Shown here piece after piece: positions 1 to 9,371 of a stretch of DNA of 45,560 nt. This stretch comes from Gemmatimonadota bacterium (GTDB lineage Bacteria; Gemmatimonadota; Gemmatimonadetes; Gemmatimonadales; Gemmatimonadaceae), in NCBI GenBank assembly GCA_016871915.1, contig VHBP01000015.1:1-45560 (forward strand), in the 5' to 3' direction. The position numbers and the translations under genes are program-made. Below the pieces are notes generated by a model that saw only the letters and a list, made by a program, of their open reading frames with translations, was not told where the DNA came from and made no database searches. Within the stretch, counting starts at the first letter, position 1. Each line of letters starts with the position of its first letter.

Positions 1-142
1 CCGCCCCATCCACCCGCAACATCACGACGACGACGACCGCCTCGGTCCGACTCTCCCGCGCGATGGTGAAGCGCCCCGCGATCGGCCATTGCTCGACCGC
101 GACCTCGAGGGCGATCCCGCGCGCGCCCCCCGGCGCGCTCAC
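1..142 (-). CDS. Dipeptide epimerase (DgcA/YcjG-like), N-terminal fragment
   Basis: Only the first 47 codons lie in the window; the gene continues beyond base 1. It starts at a GTG (142-140) that overlaps the stop codon of the DUF1611 gene by four bases (GTGA). The visible peptide contains ALEVAVEQWPIAGRFTIARE and a run of valines, which matches the start of the enolase-superfamily dipeptide (L-Ala-D/L-Glu) epimerases. The DUF1611-epimerase pair is a recurrent operon; from published work on marine bacteria such pairs (DgcN-DgcA) act in D-glutamate catabolism, while other members act on muropeptides. Active-site lysines and metal ligands lie outside the window, so the substrate cannot be judged. 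This is too short for the usual ORF callers because it is cut by the window edge. Confidence 0.8.
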   Translation of the reverse strand, partial: MSAPGGARGIALEVAVEQWPIAGRFTIARESRTEAVVVVVMLRVDGA

Positions 143-1146
143 GAGAACTCGGCGCGCACGCGCTCCACGATCGCGCGTACCCCGAAGCGCACCGGATCGG
201 TCGCCGGGAGCCCATGCGCCTCCCCGACCTCGGCGCAGAGCGCACGCGCCGCGTCCTGAGTGAGCGCCTGCGTGTTGATCGCGATCCCCACCGGACGGAT
301 TGCGGGATTCGTGAGACGCCCGCACGCGACGGTCAGATCGATCACCGCCTGGATCGACGGTAGGGGATGCTTCACCCCGCGCATCGTGGTGCGCGTCGGC
401 TCATGACAGACCACGAAGGCATCGGGCTGCGCCCCATGGAGGAGCCCGAGTGTGACGCCGGCGAACGAGGGATGGAAGAGCGACCCCTGCCCCTCGATCA
501 CGTCCCAGTGCGCCGGCGCCGCCTCGGGAGAGAGCCACTCCACCGCGCCCGAGATGAAATCCGCGACGACCGCATCGATCGCGACCCCGCGCCCACTGAT
601 GAAGACCCCCGTCTGCCCCGTCGCCTTGAAGTCGGCATCGAGCCCCTGCGCGCGCATCTCGCGCTCGAGCGCGAGCGCGGTGTACTTCTTCCCCACCGAG
701 CAGTCGGTGCCGACGGTGAGCAGACGCCTCCCCGCGCGCTTGGTCCCCTTCCCCGTCGCGAAGCGCTGCGTCGAGTGCCGCACGTCGAAGAGCTGACGCC
801 CACGCCGCGCCGCGGCCTCTCGGATCTCGGGGACCGAATCGAGGCGCACATGGAGCCCGCTCGCGATGTCCATCCCTGCGTCCAGCGCCTCGACGATCGT
901 CGCCACCCAATGGGGTGGCAGCACACCGCCCGCATTCGCCGCGCCGATCACCAGGGTCTTGGCGCCAGCCGCGGCGGCCTCCGCGATGGTGCGGTCCGGC
1001 AGTCCGAGATCGGCCTGACACCCGGGAAGCCGCAGCTGCGCCAGGCACCACTCGCGCCGCCAGTCGACGATCCCGAAGGCGGTCTTGGCGGCGAGGGGAT
1101 CGGGGACGTCGCCGATGAAGAGGAGGTAGGGCGGATGGATGTGCAT
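139..1146 (-). CDS. DUF1611 family protein (DgcN-like, P-loop)
   Basis: 335 residues. A Rossmann-like N-terminal domain (about 1-130) is followed by a C-terminal P-loop domain with a Walker-A-like GTDCSVGKK at residues 147-155. This is the two-domain build of the DUF1611 family, previously mislabelled as NAD-dependent epimerase. In D-glutamate-using bacteria the homologue DgcN was described as a D-glutamate N-acetyltransferase working with the DgcA epimerase, which is the overlapping next gene here. An ATG at 1146 is chosen because homology starts at once with MHIHPPYLLFIGD; the open frame continues further upstream without family similarity and into the kinase promoter region. No clear Shine-Dalgarno precedes it. 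The 156 bp between this start and the divergent kinase must hold promoters for both. The family call is firm; the reaction is inferred. Confidence 0.85.
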   Translation of the reverse strand: MHIHPPYLLFIGDVPDPLAAKTAFGIVDWRREWCLAQLRLPGCQADLGLPDRTIAEAAAAGAKTLVIGAANAGGVLPPHWVATIVEALDAGMDIASGLHVRLDSVPEIREAAARRGRQLFDVRHSTQRFATGKGTKRAGRRLLTVGTDCSVGKKYTALALEREMRAQGLDADFKATGQTGVFISGRGVAIDAVVADFISGAVEWLSPEAAPAHWDVIEGQGSLFHPSFAGVTLGLLHGAQPDAFVVCHEPTRTTMRGVKHPLPSIQAVIDLTVACGRLTNPAIRPVGIAINTQALTQDAARALCAEVGEAHGLPATDPVRFGVRAIVERVRAEFS

Positions 1147-1302
1147 GGCGGGTCCGAAGAGGGTAGCCCCACCGGTGCGGCGGAACAAGGCGTCCCGGCG
1201 GCGGGATCGGGGGCCGGCATTGCGCACCCCGACCATCGGTCCGAACTTCTGCGAGCCACTCGACATCCCCACTCCGCCTGATCCCCACCACGCCCACCCG
1301 CG

Positions 1303-4023
1303 ATGACCGTCCCTGAGACCCTGCGCTCGGCCCTCGCCGCCCACTATCGCATCGAACGGGAGCTCGGCGCCGGGGGGATGGCGACGGTCTATCTCGCGAA
1401 CGACCTGAAGCACGACCGGCGGGTGGCCCTCAAGGTGCTCCGCCCCGAGCTCGCGGCGGTGATCGGCGCCGAGCGCTTCCTGACCGAGATCAAGGTCACG
1501 GCGAACCTGCAGCATCCGCATATCCTCCCGCTCCACGATTCCGGCGAGGCGGGGGGATTCCTCTTCTATGTGATGCCGTACATCGAAGGGGAGTCGTTGC
1601 GTGACCGCCTGACCCGGGAGCAACAGCTCTCGGTGGCCGATGCGGTGCGCATCACCGGAGAGATCGCCTCCGCGTTGGATTCCGCCCACCGACAAGGGGT
1701 AGTGCATCGCGATATCAAGCCGGAGAACATCCTGCTACACGATGGCCGTGCCCTCGTCGCCGACTTCGGGATAGCTCTCGCCGCCTCGCGAACCGCCGGC
1801 GCACGAATAACCGAGACGGGGATGAGCCTCGGCACGCCGACGTACATGAGTCCCGAGCAGGCGATGGGCGAACGCGAGATCACCGCGCGGAGTGATGTCT
1901 ACGCGCTGGGGTGCGTGGCGTACGAGATGCTCGCGGGGGAGCCCCCGTTCACGGGGCCCACCGCACAGGCGATCGTCGCGCGCGTGATGACGGAGCGGCC
2001 GCGGACGCTGCGTGCGCAACGGGCCACGGTGCCCGCGCACGTGGAGGCGGCGATCCAGATGGCGCTCGAGAAGTTGCCGGCGGACCGCTTCCCGACCGTC
2101 GCGGCCTTCGCCGCAGCGCTGGCCGACCCCTCGTTCACCGCGGCCGCGAGCACGACGCTCATGCCGGCGACGGGGGCGGGGCCGGCGGGGCCGGGCGGGG
2201 CGATGGCCGGACGCCGTGGACCGCACACCGGGCTCCTCGCCGCCGGGATCGTGGTCGCCCTCACCCTCGGTGCCGCGAGCGGTTGGTTCGCGAAGGTCCA
2301 GTCGACGCCGGCACCGGATGTCATCCGCTTTCCGCTGACGGTCCCCACGGGGCTCCGCATCGCCGACGGGGGAATCGTCGGGGTGCCGTTCGCGATCGCC
2401 CCGGACGGGCGCACCGTCGCAATGGCGGTGACCTACGATTCCGGAACCGATCGGCGCGCGCGCCTCTATGTGCGCACGGTCGATCAACTCGAAGGGACGT
2501 TGCTGCCCGGGACGGAGTCGGCCACCTCCCCCTTCTTCTCTCCCGACGGGAAGTGGATCGGTTTCTTCACCGGGGCGGGACGTCTCCTCAAGAAGGTCGC
2601 CGTCTCGGGTGGACCGCCGATCACCTTGGCCGAAGGCACCTCGCTCCGTCAGCACGGCGCCTGGAGCACGGATGGGCAGATCCTCTTCACCGACGCCGCC
2701 AGGCACCTCCAGATCATCCCGGCGGCCGGTGGACGTGCCACGCAGGTGCCGGTCGCCGACTCGCAAGCGACCTACTACTGGGGAGAGATGCTCCCCGATT
2801 CTCCGTGGGCGATCGCGATGCGCTGCCCCCGCGGCTGTGGCACGCACGACCTCGTCGCGATCCACCGAGAGACGGGCGAGAGCAAGCCGATCGTCCCCGG
2901 CGCCACCCGTGGGTGGTATCTCACGATGGGGATCCTCGTCTACGGGACCGATGACGGGGCGGTCTTCGGCGTCCCCTTCGATGCGAAGAAGGCAGAGGTG
3001 TCCGGGGAACCCATCCCCCTCGTCGAGGATGTGCAACTCGCCGCTGACTTCGGCACGATGCTCACCCTCTCGGCGAGCGGGATGATGGCGTACGTCCCAC
3101 TGACCAATGCGGCGACCTCGCAACTGGTCGCCGTGAGTGCCGACGGATCAGAGCGTGTGGTCCTCCAGCGCGCGGGGGCGTATGCGAATCCGCGGTGGTC
3201 CCCCGATGGGAAGCGGATCGCCGTCGATCAACGGACGCGGAATGGCACGCAGATCTGGGTCTACGACATTAGTTCGCAGACGATGACGCAGCTCACGAGA
3301 GACGGGGAGAACCAGCGTCCGACCTGGTCCCCTGATGGACGTCGACTCGCCTTCTCCGGCTCGAGCGGGATGCTCTGGATGCCGGCCGATGGCTCCCTAC
3401 CGCCGGAGGCGGTGATCGAAGGCCCTGCGCTCTCAGGGACCACGGCGGTCTCGTGGACACGTGACGGCAAGTATCTCCTGATCGATGGGATCGCCCCCAC
3501 CGCGAGGCATGAGACCCGTGAGGATGTCTACGCGGTCCCGACCGAGAGCCCCCGCACGATGGAGATGGTCGCCTCGACCCCGTCGAACGATCAGGCCGGT
3601 ACGGTCTCCCCCGACGGGAAGTGGCTCGCGTACGTCTCCGACGAATCGGAGTCGCAGAAGGTCTATGTGCGCCCCTTTCGGCAGCCGGGCGGACGCTTCC
3701 TCATCTCCACGGGCTCAGGAGAGGAGCCGCTCTGGGTCGGCGCATCAAGCCTGCTCTACGTCGACCCCGATGTCCAAGCGCTCATCCGCGCCGATCTCAC
3801 GCTCGGCGCCTCGGTGGAGGTCGTGCGCCGTGAGACGGTGCGCGATGTGCGGTCGTACACGATGGGATCCGCCGGATGGTGGAACTACGATGTCTCGCGC
3901 GACGGCCGCGACCTCCTGTTGGTGAAGCCCGCGCGCGCCGCTGGCAACGCGAATCCGATCGTCGTGGTCAATTGGGCCGAGGAGGTCCGAGCACGGCGGC
4001 GCCCAGCGACCGCGACGCCCTAA
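1303..4023 (+). CDS. Eukaryotic-like Ser/Thr protein kinase with periplasmic PD40/TolB-type propeller
   Basis: 906 residues. The cytoplasmic kinase domain (about 15-280) has a complete active site: glycine loop GAGGMATVYLA (22-32), catalytic-pump lysine in VALKVL (K44), HRDIKPEN (135-142, catalytic D137), DFG (D154) and the activation segment ending in GTPTYMSPEQ. A single membrane helix follows at about 309-329, after a Pro/Gly/Ala linker. The outer part (about 335-895) carries repeated SPDGKWI / SPDGRRLAFSG blocks, the signature of PD40 (WD40-like) blades, so it should fold as a propeller in the periplasm and act as the sensor. Such kinase-propeller fusions are typical of Gemmatimonadota and Acidobacteriota. 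It is divergent from the DUF1611 gene and converges on the hydroxylase with a six-base gap. The ligand and phosphorylation targets are unknown. Confidence 0.93.
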   Translation: MTVPETLRSALAAHYRIERELGAGGMATVYLANDLKHDRRVALKVLRPELAAVIGAERFLTEIKVTANLQHPHILPLHDSGEAGGFLFYVMPYIEGESLRDRLTREQQLSVADAVRITGEIASALDSAHRQGVVHRDIKPENILLHDGRALVADFGIALAASRTAGARITETGMSLGTPTYMSPEQAMGEREITARSDVYALGCVAYEMLAGEPPFTGPTAQAIVARVMTERPRTLRAQRATVPAHVEAAIQMALEKLPADRFPTVAAFAAALADPSFTAAASTTLMPATGAGPAGPGGAMAGRRGPHTGLLAAGIVVALTLGAASGWFAKVQSTPAPDVIRFPLTVPTGLRIADGGIVGVPFAIAPDGRTVAMAVTYDSGTDRRARLYVRTVDQLEGTLLPGTESATSPFFSPDGKWIGFFTGAGRLLKKVAVSGGPPITLAEGTSLRQHGAWSTDGQILFTDAARHLQIIPAAGGRATQVPVADSQATYYWGEMLPDSPWAIAMRCPRGCGTHDLVAIHRETGESKPIVPGATRGWYLTMGILVYGTDDGAVFGVPFDAKKAEVSGEPIPLVEDVQLAADFGTMLTLSASGMMAYVPLTNAATSQLVAVSADGSERVVLQRAGAYANPRWSPDGKRIAVDQRTRNGTQIWVYDISSQTMTQLTRDGENQRPTWSPDGRRLAFSGSSGMLWMPADGSLPPEAVIEGPALSGTTAVSWTRDGKYLLIDGIAPTARHETREDVYAVPTESPRTMEMVASTPSNDQAGTVSPDGKWLAYVSDESESQKVYVRPFRQPGGRFLISTGSGEEPLWVGASSLLYVDPDVQALIRADLTLGASVEVVRRETVRDVRSYTMGSAGWWNYDVSRDGRDLLLVKPARAAGNANPIVVVNWAEEVRARRRPATATP

Positions 4024-4029
4024 GACGCG

Positions 4030-4887
4030 TCAGTCGATCGGGATGTGCTTGTCGCGCCCAAGCACCGTCTCGGCGCGCTGTGATCGCAGGAGGGGGAAGA
4101 GGAGCTGGTGGAGCCACCGCTCCTGGCCGTGGCGACGATCGTCCTTAAGCCCGTACGCCGGCGGGAACTGCCGCGTGATATGCGCCGTGCCGAAGAGCAC
4201 ATCCCAGAAGAAGAGCAGGTTCCCGTAATTCCCGTCGTAGTGCCCGATCCCGTCGTCCTGCGTCAGGGCGTGGTGCGCGTGATGCGTCGCCGGGGTCGAA
4301 ATGGTGCGCTCGAGGATCCAGGCGAGCGGATGGAAGACTCGATACTTGTAGAGGAAGCTGTCCCACCGCACCGCGGAATGTGCTCCGGTGATCACGAGGA
4401 GCTTCACCGTGCTGTAATAGACGAAGACCCACCCGAAGCCGAGGTAGAGCAGCGCCCCACCGAACCAGAGCCCTGGCATCAGGAGGTAATAGAGAAAGTT
4501 GTTCCGGTAGACCACCCGCACGCTCATGTACGCCGCGGAGTGATGCGCGCGGTGGAGAGGCCAGAGGACCGAGGTGTGCGAGAGGCGATGCCACCAATAC
4601 TGCGTGAGATCGTCGGCGATGAGCAGTACGCCGACCATCGCGTACCAGGGCCAATCGGCCCAGGCATCGCGCGCCTCCGGGAAGAGCGCCGCGCTGATCG
4701 CGCGTGAGGTGGCGAAGACCCCCGAGGCGACGACGGGGAACATGAGCCCGACGGCGACGTCGAGGTGATCGTCTTCGTGCCCCGCTTCGGGGGGGAAGAA
4801 GCGGCCGACGGCGACCTCGGCGAGCCCGAAGGTCAGGAAGATCCCGAGGAGGACGAGGACCTGGAAGAGTTGGGGGTCGAGGGTCAT
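4030..4887 (-). CDS. Sterol desaturase / fatty acid hydroxylase family membrane protein
   Basis: 285 residues with several hydrophobic helices (first about 8-27, then a cluster around 45-110 and 150-195). The diiron histidine clusters of this superfamily are all visible: HRLSH (HxxxH), HRAHH (HxxHH) and HHAHH. These residues bind a non-haem diiron centre that hydroxylates or desaturates lipids in the membrane. The physiological lipid is unknown; close relatives are annotated as sterol desaturases but hopanoid, carotenoid or fatty-acyl substrates are equally possible. The start is the ATG at 4887 (MTLDPQLFQ), where family similarity begins; the frame is open far upstream but that sequence is antisense to the permease gene. 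It converges with the kinase gene, leaving six bases between the stops. Confidence 0.9.
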   Translation of the reverse strand: MTLDPQLFQVLVLLGIFLTFGLAEVAVGRFFPPEAGHEDDHLDVAVGLMFPVVASGVFATSRAISAALFPEARDAWADWPWYAMVGVLLIADDLTQYWWHRLSHTSVLWPLHRAHHSAAYMSVRVVYRNNFLYYLLMPGLWFGGALLYLGFGWVFVYYSTVKLLVITGAHSAVRWDSFLYKYRVFHPLAWILERTISTPATHHAHHALTQDDGIGHYDGNYGNLLFFWDVLFGTAHITRQFPPAYGLKDDRRHGQERWLHQLLFPLLRSQRAETVLGRDKHIPID

Positions 4888-5021
4888 GCTCGAAGGTACG
4901 GTGGGCGGGGCGCGGGGGCCAGAATGCGAAACGCCGTATGACGCATACCCCTCGGTCGGAGGCATCGGACACCACAAAGTCTGGCTTGCCAAACGGGTTC
5001 GCGGCGGGGCGCGAGCAGCGC

Positions 5022-6188
5022 CTACCGCAACGCCTGCACCACCGGCATCCGGCTCGCCTTGCGCGCGGGGAAGAAGCCGCCCACCACGCCCATGACGACG
5101 GCGAAGACGAGGCCCGAGACCAACAGCGAGGGCGTGATGCGGAACGCGAACGCGACCTCGCTGAAGCTCGCCCAATTGGTCGTGCTCGTCACCATGCCGT
5201 TGATCGGCAGCGCGATCAGGCACCCGAGGACGCCGCCGATGAACGCGATCACGGCCGACTCCACGAGGAAGCTCAGCAGCACGCTGTGCGGCTTGAACCC
5301 CAGCGTGAGGAGCACGGCGATCTCGGGCGTGCGCGACGAGATCGACGCGTACATGGTGTTCACCGCCCCGAAGACCGCCCCCACCGACATGATGCCGGTG
5401 ATCATCACCGCGAGGAAGCTCAGGATCCGCCCCAAGAGCTTCGACTGGTCGGCGTAGAACGTCGACTCCAGGTGCGCGTCGACCTGCAGTCGCTGGTCGC
5501 CCATGAGGGCACGCTTGGCTTCCTCGAAGCCCCCCTTGTCCGCGAGCCGCAGCGTGACCGACTGGTACGAGTTGCCGCCGCGCATCGCGCCCTGGAACTG
5601 CTCGGCTTCGCCCCAGACCTCCGACTCGAAGCTCGATCCGTCGGCGGTGAAGTGGCAGACGACCGTCCACTCACGCCCAGCGAAGCGCATCCGCTCCCCG
5701 ATCGCGGTGTTCCGGTAGCGGGCGGCCAGCTTCTCCCCCACGCAGACCTCGCTCTGTCCGTTGTTGAAGGTGCGTCCGGTGACCTTGATGTTCTTGCGCA
5801 CCTCGAACGCGCGCTGGCTCACGCCGCGCATCACCACGTTGGCGAGGAGCGTGGAATCCGGTCCCTTGCGGGGGAGATTCAGCACGACGTACGTCTCGGG
5901 GCTCACCAGCGGCCTGCCGTCGCTGCCCGTCGCGATCTGCGGGAAGCTCGCGATGATGTTCATGTCGGCGCGCGAGATGCCGCTCGAGAGCTCCGAATCG
6001 GCTCCCTTGCGCATGACGAGCAGGTTGTCGTCGCCGCCGGTCTTGGTGAGCGCCGACGCGAAACCGTTCGCCAGCGCCAGCATCGCCACGAAGACGGCGA
6101 CCACCAGCCCGATCCCGAGCGCGGTGAACGCGGTGGAGACCGGGCGCTGCATCACGCTGCGCACGTTGTAGATGAGCGGGATCTTCAC
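5022..6188 (-). CDS. ABC transporter permease, FtsX/MacB type (second permease)
   Basis: 388 residues, last gene of a four-gene operon. The layout is MacB-like: one N-terminal membrane helix (about 18-42), a large periplasmic domain, then three C-terminal helices, ending in the typical ARKASRMPVVQALR. The GTG start (6188-6186) overlaps the stop of the upstream permease by four bases. Together with its paralogue and the ATPase it should form a type VII (mechanotransmission) ABC complex that works with the HlyD-like fusion protein to drive export of a substrate or signal across the envelope. Nothing in the sequence identifies the substrate. No outer-membrane TolC-like gene is present here. Confidence 0.9.
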   Translation of the reverse strand: MKIPLIYNVRSVMQRPVSTAFTALGIGLVVAVFVAMLALANGFASALTKTGGDDNLLVMRKGADSELSSGISRADMNIIASFPQIATGSDGRPLVSPETYVVLNLPRKGPDSTLLANVVMRGVSQRAFEVRKNIKVTGRTFNNGQSEVCVGEKLAARYRNTAIGERMRFAGREWTVVCHFTADGSSFESEVWGEAEQFQGAMRGGNSYQSVTLRLADKGGFEEAKRALMGDQRLQVDAHLESTFYADQSKLLGRILSFLAVMITGIMSVGAVFGAVNTMYASISSRTPEIAVLLTLGFKPHSVLLSFLVESAVIAFIGGVLGCLIALPINGMVTSTTNWASFSEVAFAFRITPSLLVSGLVFAVVMGVVGGFFPARKASRMPVVQALR

Positions 6189-7330
6189 TCGACCCTCCGC
6201 AGCGCCTGGACCACGGGCAGCCTCGCCGCCTGGTACGCGGGCGTGAACCCGCTCACGACGGCGAGGAACAGCGCGATCACGGCCCCGACGATCGCCGTGC
6301 CGCCGGTCACGTGGAAGCCGGGCAGGAAGCCGAAGGCGTTGAAGCCCGTGGCCTTGGGCAGGATGATCGCGAGCCCGAGCCCGATCAGCGCGCCGGTGAG
6401 CGCGATGACCGCGGCCTCGACGATCACCAGCGTGAAGATGGTCCGGTCGGTGAACCCCACGGTCTTGAGCACCGCGATCTCGCCCGTCCGCTCGCGCTGG
6501 TTCATGAGCATCGCGTTCGCGGCGATCAACAGGATCGCGAAGACGACGGCCATGCCGATCGTGCCGAGCAGCAGCTGGATGTTGCCGAACAGGGTCACGA
6601 AACCGGCGCTGAAGGCCTGCTCGGTGCCGGTCTTGGTCGGCGCCGTGGAGTTGCGGAACTCGTCGTCGATCGCCTTCGCCACCACGCCCGACTGCTGCGG
6701 GTCGTCGATGCGCAGGATGAACCAACCCGGCGTGACGTTCTCCTTGTTGCGCTCGTACAGGTAGTCGTAGTGGAAGAGGAACTGCTCATCCCCGTACGCC
6801 GGGTCCTTGAGCGCGTAGGTCCCGCGGATGGTGAAGGTCCAGTCGCCGGGAAAGATCGTCCCCTGCAGCGTCACGTCGTCGCCGATCTTCCAGCCGAACG
6901 CCTTGAGCAGGCCCGGTCCCACGATCGCCGCCGTCCGCTCGCGGAGGAAGGCCTCCTTCTGCTCGGGCGGGATGATGAAGTCGTTCTTGTAGATGTCCAG
7001 GTACGACACCGGATCGACCGCGAACGGCCCGAAGAACTTCTTGCCGTCGCCGTACTTGCCGCCGAACCAGTTGGCCCACGTGACCCCGGTGACGTGCGGC
7101 ACCGTCGCGAGCCGGTTGGCGTAGCTCTGCGGCAGCGGGAAGATGAACGCCGCGGCGTTCTGCACGATCATGCGGTTCGCGGCACCAACCTGTCCCGAGA
7201 TCTCGAGCTGCGTCACGACGGAGCGCAGCGAGGCGAAGAGGAAGAGCGCCAGGGCCACGCTCATCACGGTGAGCGTGGTGCGCAGCTTTTGGCGCAGCAG
7301 GTTGGAGAGCACCAGCGGGATGAACCTCAT
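6185..7330 (-). CDS. ABC transporter permease, FtsX/MacB type (first permease)
   Basis: 381 residues. An N-terminal helix (about 17-37) is followed by a periplasmic MacB_PCD-like domain and three C-terminal helices, ending in AARLPVVQALRRVE. The pattern and length match DevC/MacB-type permeases, and the protein is clearly paralogous to the next gene. Its ATG overlaps the stop of the ATPase gene by four bases and its own stop overlaps the GTG of the second permease, so translation of the operon is tightly coupled. Two different permeases suggest a heterodimeric transporter. It should sit in the inner membrane; the substrate is unknown. Confidence 0.9.
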   Translation of the reverse strand: MRFIPLVLSNLLRQKLRTTLTVMSVALALFLFASLRSVVTQLEISGQVGAANRMIVQNAAAFIFPLPQSYANRLATVPHVTGVTWANWFGGKYGDGKKFFGPFAVDPVSYLDIYKNDFIIPPEQKEAFLRERTAAIVGPGLLKAFGWKIGDDVTLQGTIFPGDWTFTIRGTYALKDPAYGDEQFLFHYDYLYERNKENVTPGWFILRIDDPQQSGVVAKAIDDEFRNSTAPTKTGTEQAFSAGFVTLFGNIQLLLGTIGMAVVFAILLIAANAMLMNQRERTGEIAVLKTVGFTDRTIFTLVIVEAAVIALTGALIGLGLAIILPKATGFNAFGFLPGFHVTGGTAIVGAVIALFLAVVSGFTPAYQAARLPVVQALRRVE

Positions 7331-8016
7331 GCGTGCGCCTCCTGCCGCTCCATCAGCACCCCCTTCTCCAGATGCAGCACCGTCTTTGCCCGCTCGGCCG
7401 CCTTGGCGTCGTGCGTGACCATGATGATCGTCTTGTTGAACTCGCCGTTCAGGCGCTGCAGCAGCGAGAGCACCTCCTCGGAGCTCTTGGAGTCGAGTTG
7501 CCCCGTCGGCTCGTCCAGCAGGATGATCTGCGGGTCGGCCACGAACGCGCGCGCGATCGACACGCGCTGCTCCTGTCCGCCGGAGAGCTGCCGGGGATAG
7601 TGGTCCATGCGGTCGGTGAGACCCACCACGCCGAGCGCGATCGCGACGCGCTCGGCCCGCTCGCGCTTCTTGAGATGGGTGAGCAGCAACGGCAGCTCGA
7701 CGTTCTGCTGCGCGGTCAGCACCGGCAGGAGGTTGTACGACTGGAACACGAAGCCGATCGTGCGCGACCGCCAGGTCGCGAGCTGACTCGTGTTCATGGT
7801 GCCGACCTCCGCGCCACCGACGCGCACCGATCCGCTCGTCGGACGGTCGAGCCCCGCGACGAGATTGAGCAGCGTCGACTTGCCCGACCCCGACGGCCCC
7901 ATGAGCGCGGTGAAGCTGCCCTCGGCGAAGTCGACGGTCAGGCCGGTATAGACGTCGACCGACTGCGTATCACGCCGGAACGACTTGTAGACGTCGCGGA
8001 TCTGCACGAGCGCCAT
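7327..8016 (-). CDS. ABC transporter ATP-binding protein (MacB/LolD type)
   Basis: 229 residues, the usual length for LolD/MacB-class ATPases. Visible motifs are Walker A GPSGSGKST, the Q-loop in VFQSYNLLPVL, the signature LSGGQEQRV, Walker B IILLDEPTG with the catalytic glutamate, and the H-loop in MVTHD. The start is ATG 8016 (MALVQIRDVYKSF); the frame continues upstream but would overlap the fusion-protein gene. The gene lies 34 bp after the HlyD-like gene and overlaps the first permease by four bases. It powers the two FtsX-like permeases encoded downstream. Confidence 0.93.
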   Translation of the reverse strand: MALVQIRDVYKSFRRDTQSVDVYTGLTVDFAEGSFTALMGPSGSGKSTLLNLVAGLDRPTSGSVRVGGAEVGTMNTSQLATWRSRTIGFVFQSYNLLPVLTAQQNVELPLLLTHLKKRERAERVAIALGVVGLTDRMDHYPRQLSGGQEQRVSIARAFVADPQIILLDEPTGQLDSKSSEEVLSLLQRLNGEFNKTIIMVTHDAKAAERAKTVLHLEKGVLMERQEAHA

Positions 8017-8050
8017 CGTCGCATCCCCTGCTGAAGGTTGGCCTGCGGCC

Positions 8051-9313
8051 CTACTGTCCATTCTTAACGCGCTGGCCTTCGGTGGGCGAATCCACACCGC
8101 CGATCACGACCAGCTCCCCGCCGGTCAGCCCGGACCGGACCTCGCGGAATCCGGCGCTCACGGGGCCGACCTCGATCTCCCGGCGCACGAGCCGACCGTC
8201 GCGCACGATCCAGACCACGCTCTTGCCCCCATCCTCGCGCACAGCCGCCTGGGGCACGCGGACGACCGGGCGGGCGGCGTCGCGCCCCGCGTCGGCGGAG
8301 CGCACCTCGGGCTGGAGGAAGTCGACCTTCGCGCCCATCTCGGGCAGGATGCGCGCGTCGCGATCGGTGATACTCACCTTCACCTGCACCGTCGCGCGCT
8401 GCCGGTCCGCGGTCGGCACCACCTGTCGCACCGATCCGCGGAACGACGTGTCGGGATACGCGTCGAGGGTGATCCGCGCCCGCAGTCCCTTGGTGATGCG
8501 GGCGATGTACGCCTCGTTCACGTCCACCTCGACCTCGAGCGTGGAGAGATCCGCCATGGTCACCACCGCGCCGCGGGTGAGACCGCCGCCGACGCTCGGG
8601 GCCACGACCTCGCCCACCTCGGCGTCCTTGCGCAGCACGGTGCCGGTGAACGGCGCGCGGATGATCGTGTTCTCGTTGCTCGCCAGCGCGAGTTCGAGCC
8701 CGGCCTCGGCCGCGCGCTTGCGCGCGGCCGCCGCATTCACGCGCGCCTCCGACTGCGAGGCGCGGCTGTTCACGGCGTCGAGCTCCTGCGGCGAGACCAG
8801 GTTGGGGTTCTGCGCGCGCACGTCGCGCTGCCGGACCGCTTCGCGCACCGACTGATCGCGATCGGCGGTGGCTTCGATCAGCGTCGCCTCGGTGGCCGCC
8901 AGGTTCGCCGTCGCCTGCGCGATGCCCGCCTGGAACTCGGCGTTGTCGAGCCGCGCGATCACCGTCCCCCGCTCGACGAACGACCCCTCGCTGACGCCGA
9001 GGTAGTCCAGCCGTCCGGCGGCCTTGGCCGAGACCGACGCCTTGGTGCGCGCGACGACGTAGCCGTTGGCGGTGACGCTCGTGACCCCGCTCGCGGCGCC
9101 GGCACCGGCGACGGCAGGGGCGCCGACGGTGGCGACCTCGACCTGCGGGACGGCCTTCTCACGCAGGTACCACCACCCGATCGCGATGGCCGACACCACG
9201 ACGAGCAGGAGCACGAGATTGCGGATCACCGCGCCCTGGACGGCGGGCGGCGGCGCGTCGCGATCGATCCGGAGCCTGGCGAGGTCGGCGTGGGGGGGCG
9301 TGGGCTGGGTCAT
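8051..9313 (-). CDS. HlyD/RND-type periplasmic membrane fusion protein
   Basis: 420 residues. A short cytoplasmic N-terminus is followed by one membrane anchor (about 29-46, then WWYLREK), a first lipoyl half-motif (GYVVARTKASVSAKAAGRLD), an alpha-helical hairpin rich in Ala, Glu and Arg (about 130-210), the second lipoyl half (TIIRAPFTGTVLRKDAEVGE) and beta-barrel and membrane-proximal domains to the end. This is the standard build of adaptor subunits that link an inner-membrane ABC transporter to an outer-membrane channel. It is the first intact gene of the operon; ATG 9313 is chosen because it gives a normal short cytoplasmic tail before the anchor. Just upstream on the same strand lies the broken end of a TonB-dependent receptor gene. 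Confidence 0.92.
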   Translation of the reverse strand: MTQPTPPHADLARLRIDRDAPPPAVQGAVIRNLVLLLVVVSAIAIGWWYLREKAVPQVEVATVGAPAVAGAGAASGVTSVTANGYVVARTKASVSAKAAGRLDYLGVSEGSFVERGTVIARLDNAEFQAGIAQATANLAATEATLIEATADRDQSVREAVRQRDVRAQNPNLVSPQELDAVNSRASQSEARVNAAAARKRAAEAGLELALASNENTIIRAPFTGTVLRKDAEVGEVVAPSVGGGLTRGAVVTMADLSTLEVEVDVNEAYIARITKGLRARITLDAYPDTSFRGSVRQVVPTADRQRATVQVKVSITDRDARILPEMGAKVDFLQPEVRSADAGRDAARPVVRVPQAAVREDGGKSVVWIVRDGRLVRREIEVGPVSAGFREVRSGLTGGELVVIGGVDSPTEGQRVKNGQ

Positions 9314-9371
9314 GGCCGAGCGAAGTCTACGAGCGGGACCTAGGAGCGGCAACGCTGCCACGGGACGCGCG

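Noticed and set aside
4888-5670. Upstream extension of the sterol-desaturase-like gene to a 546-residue protein
   Set aside because: The extra part is antisense-register reading of the permease gene and has no family similarity; ATG 4887 begins the conserved protein.
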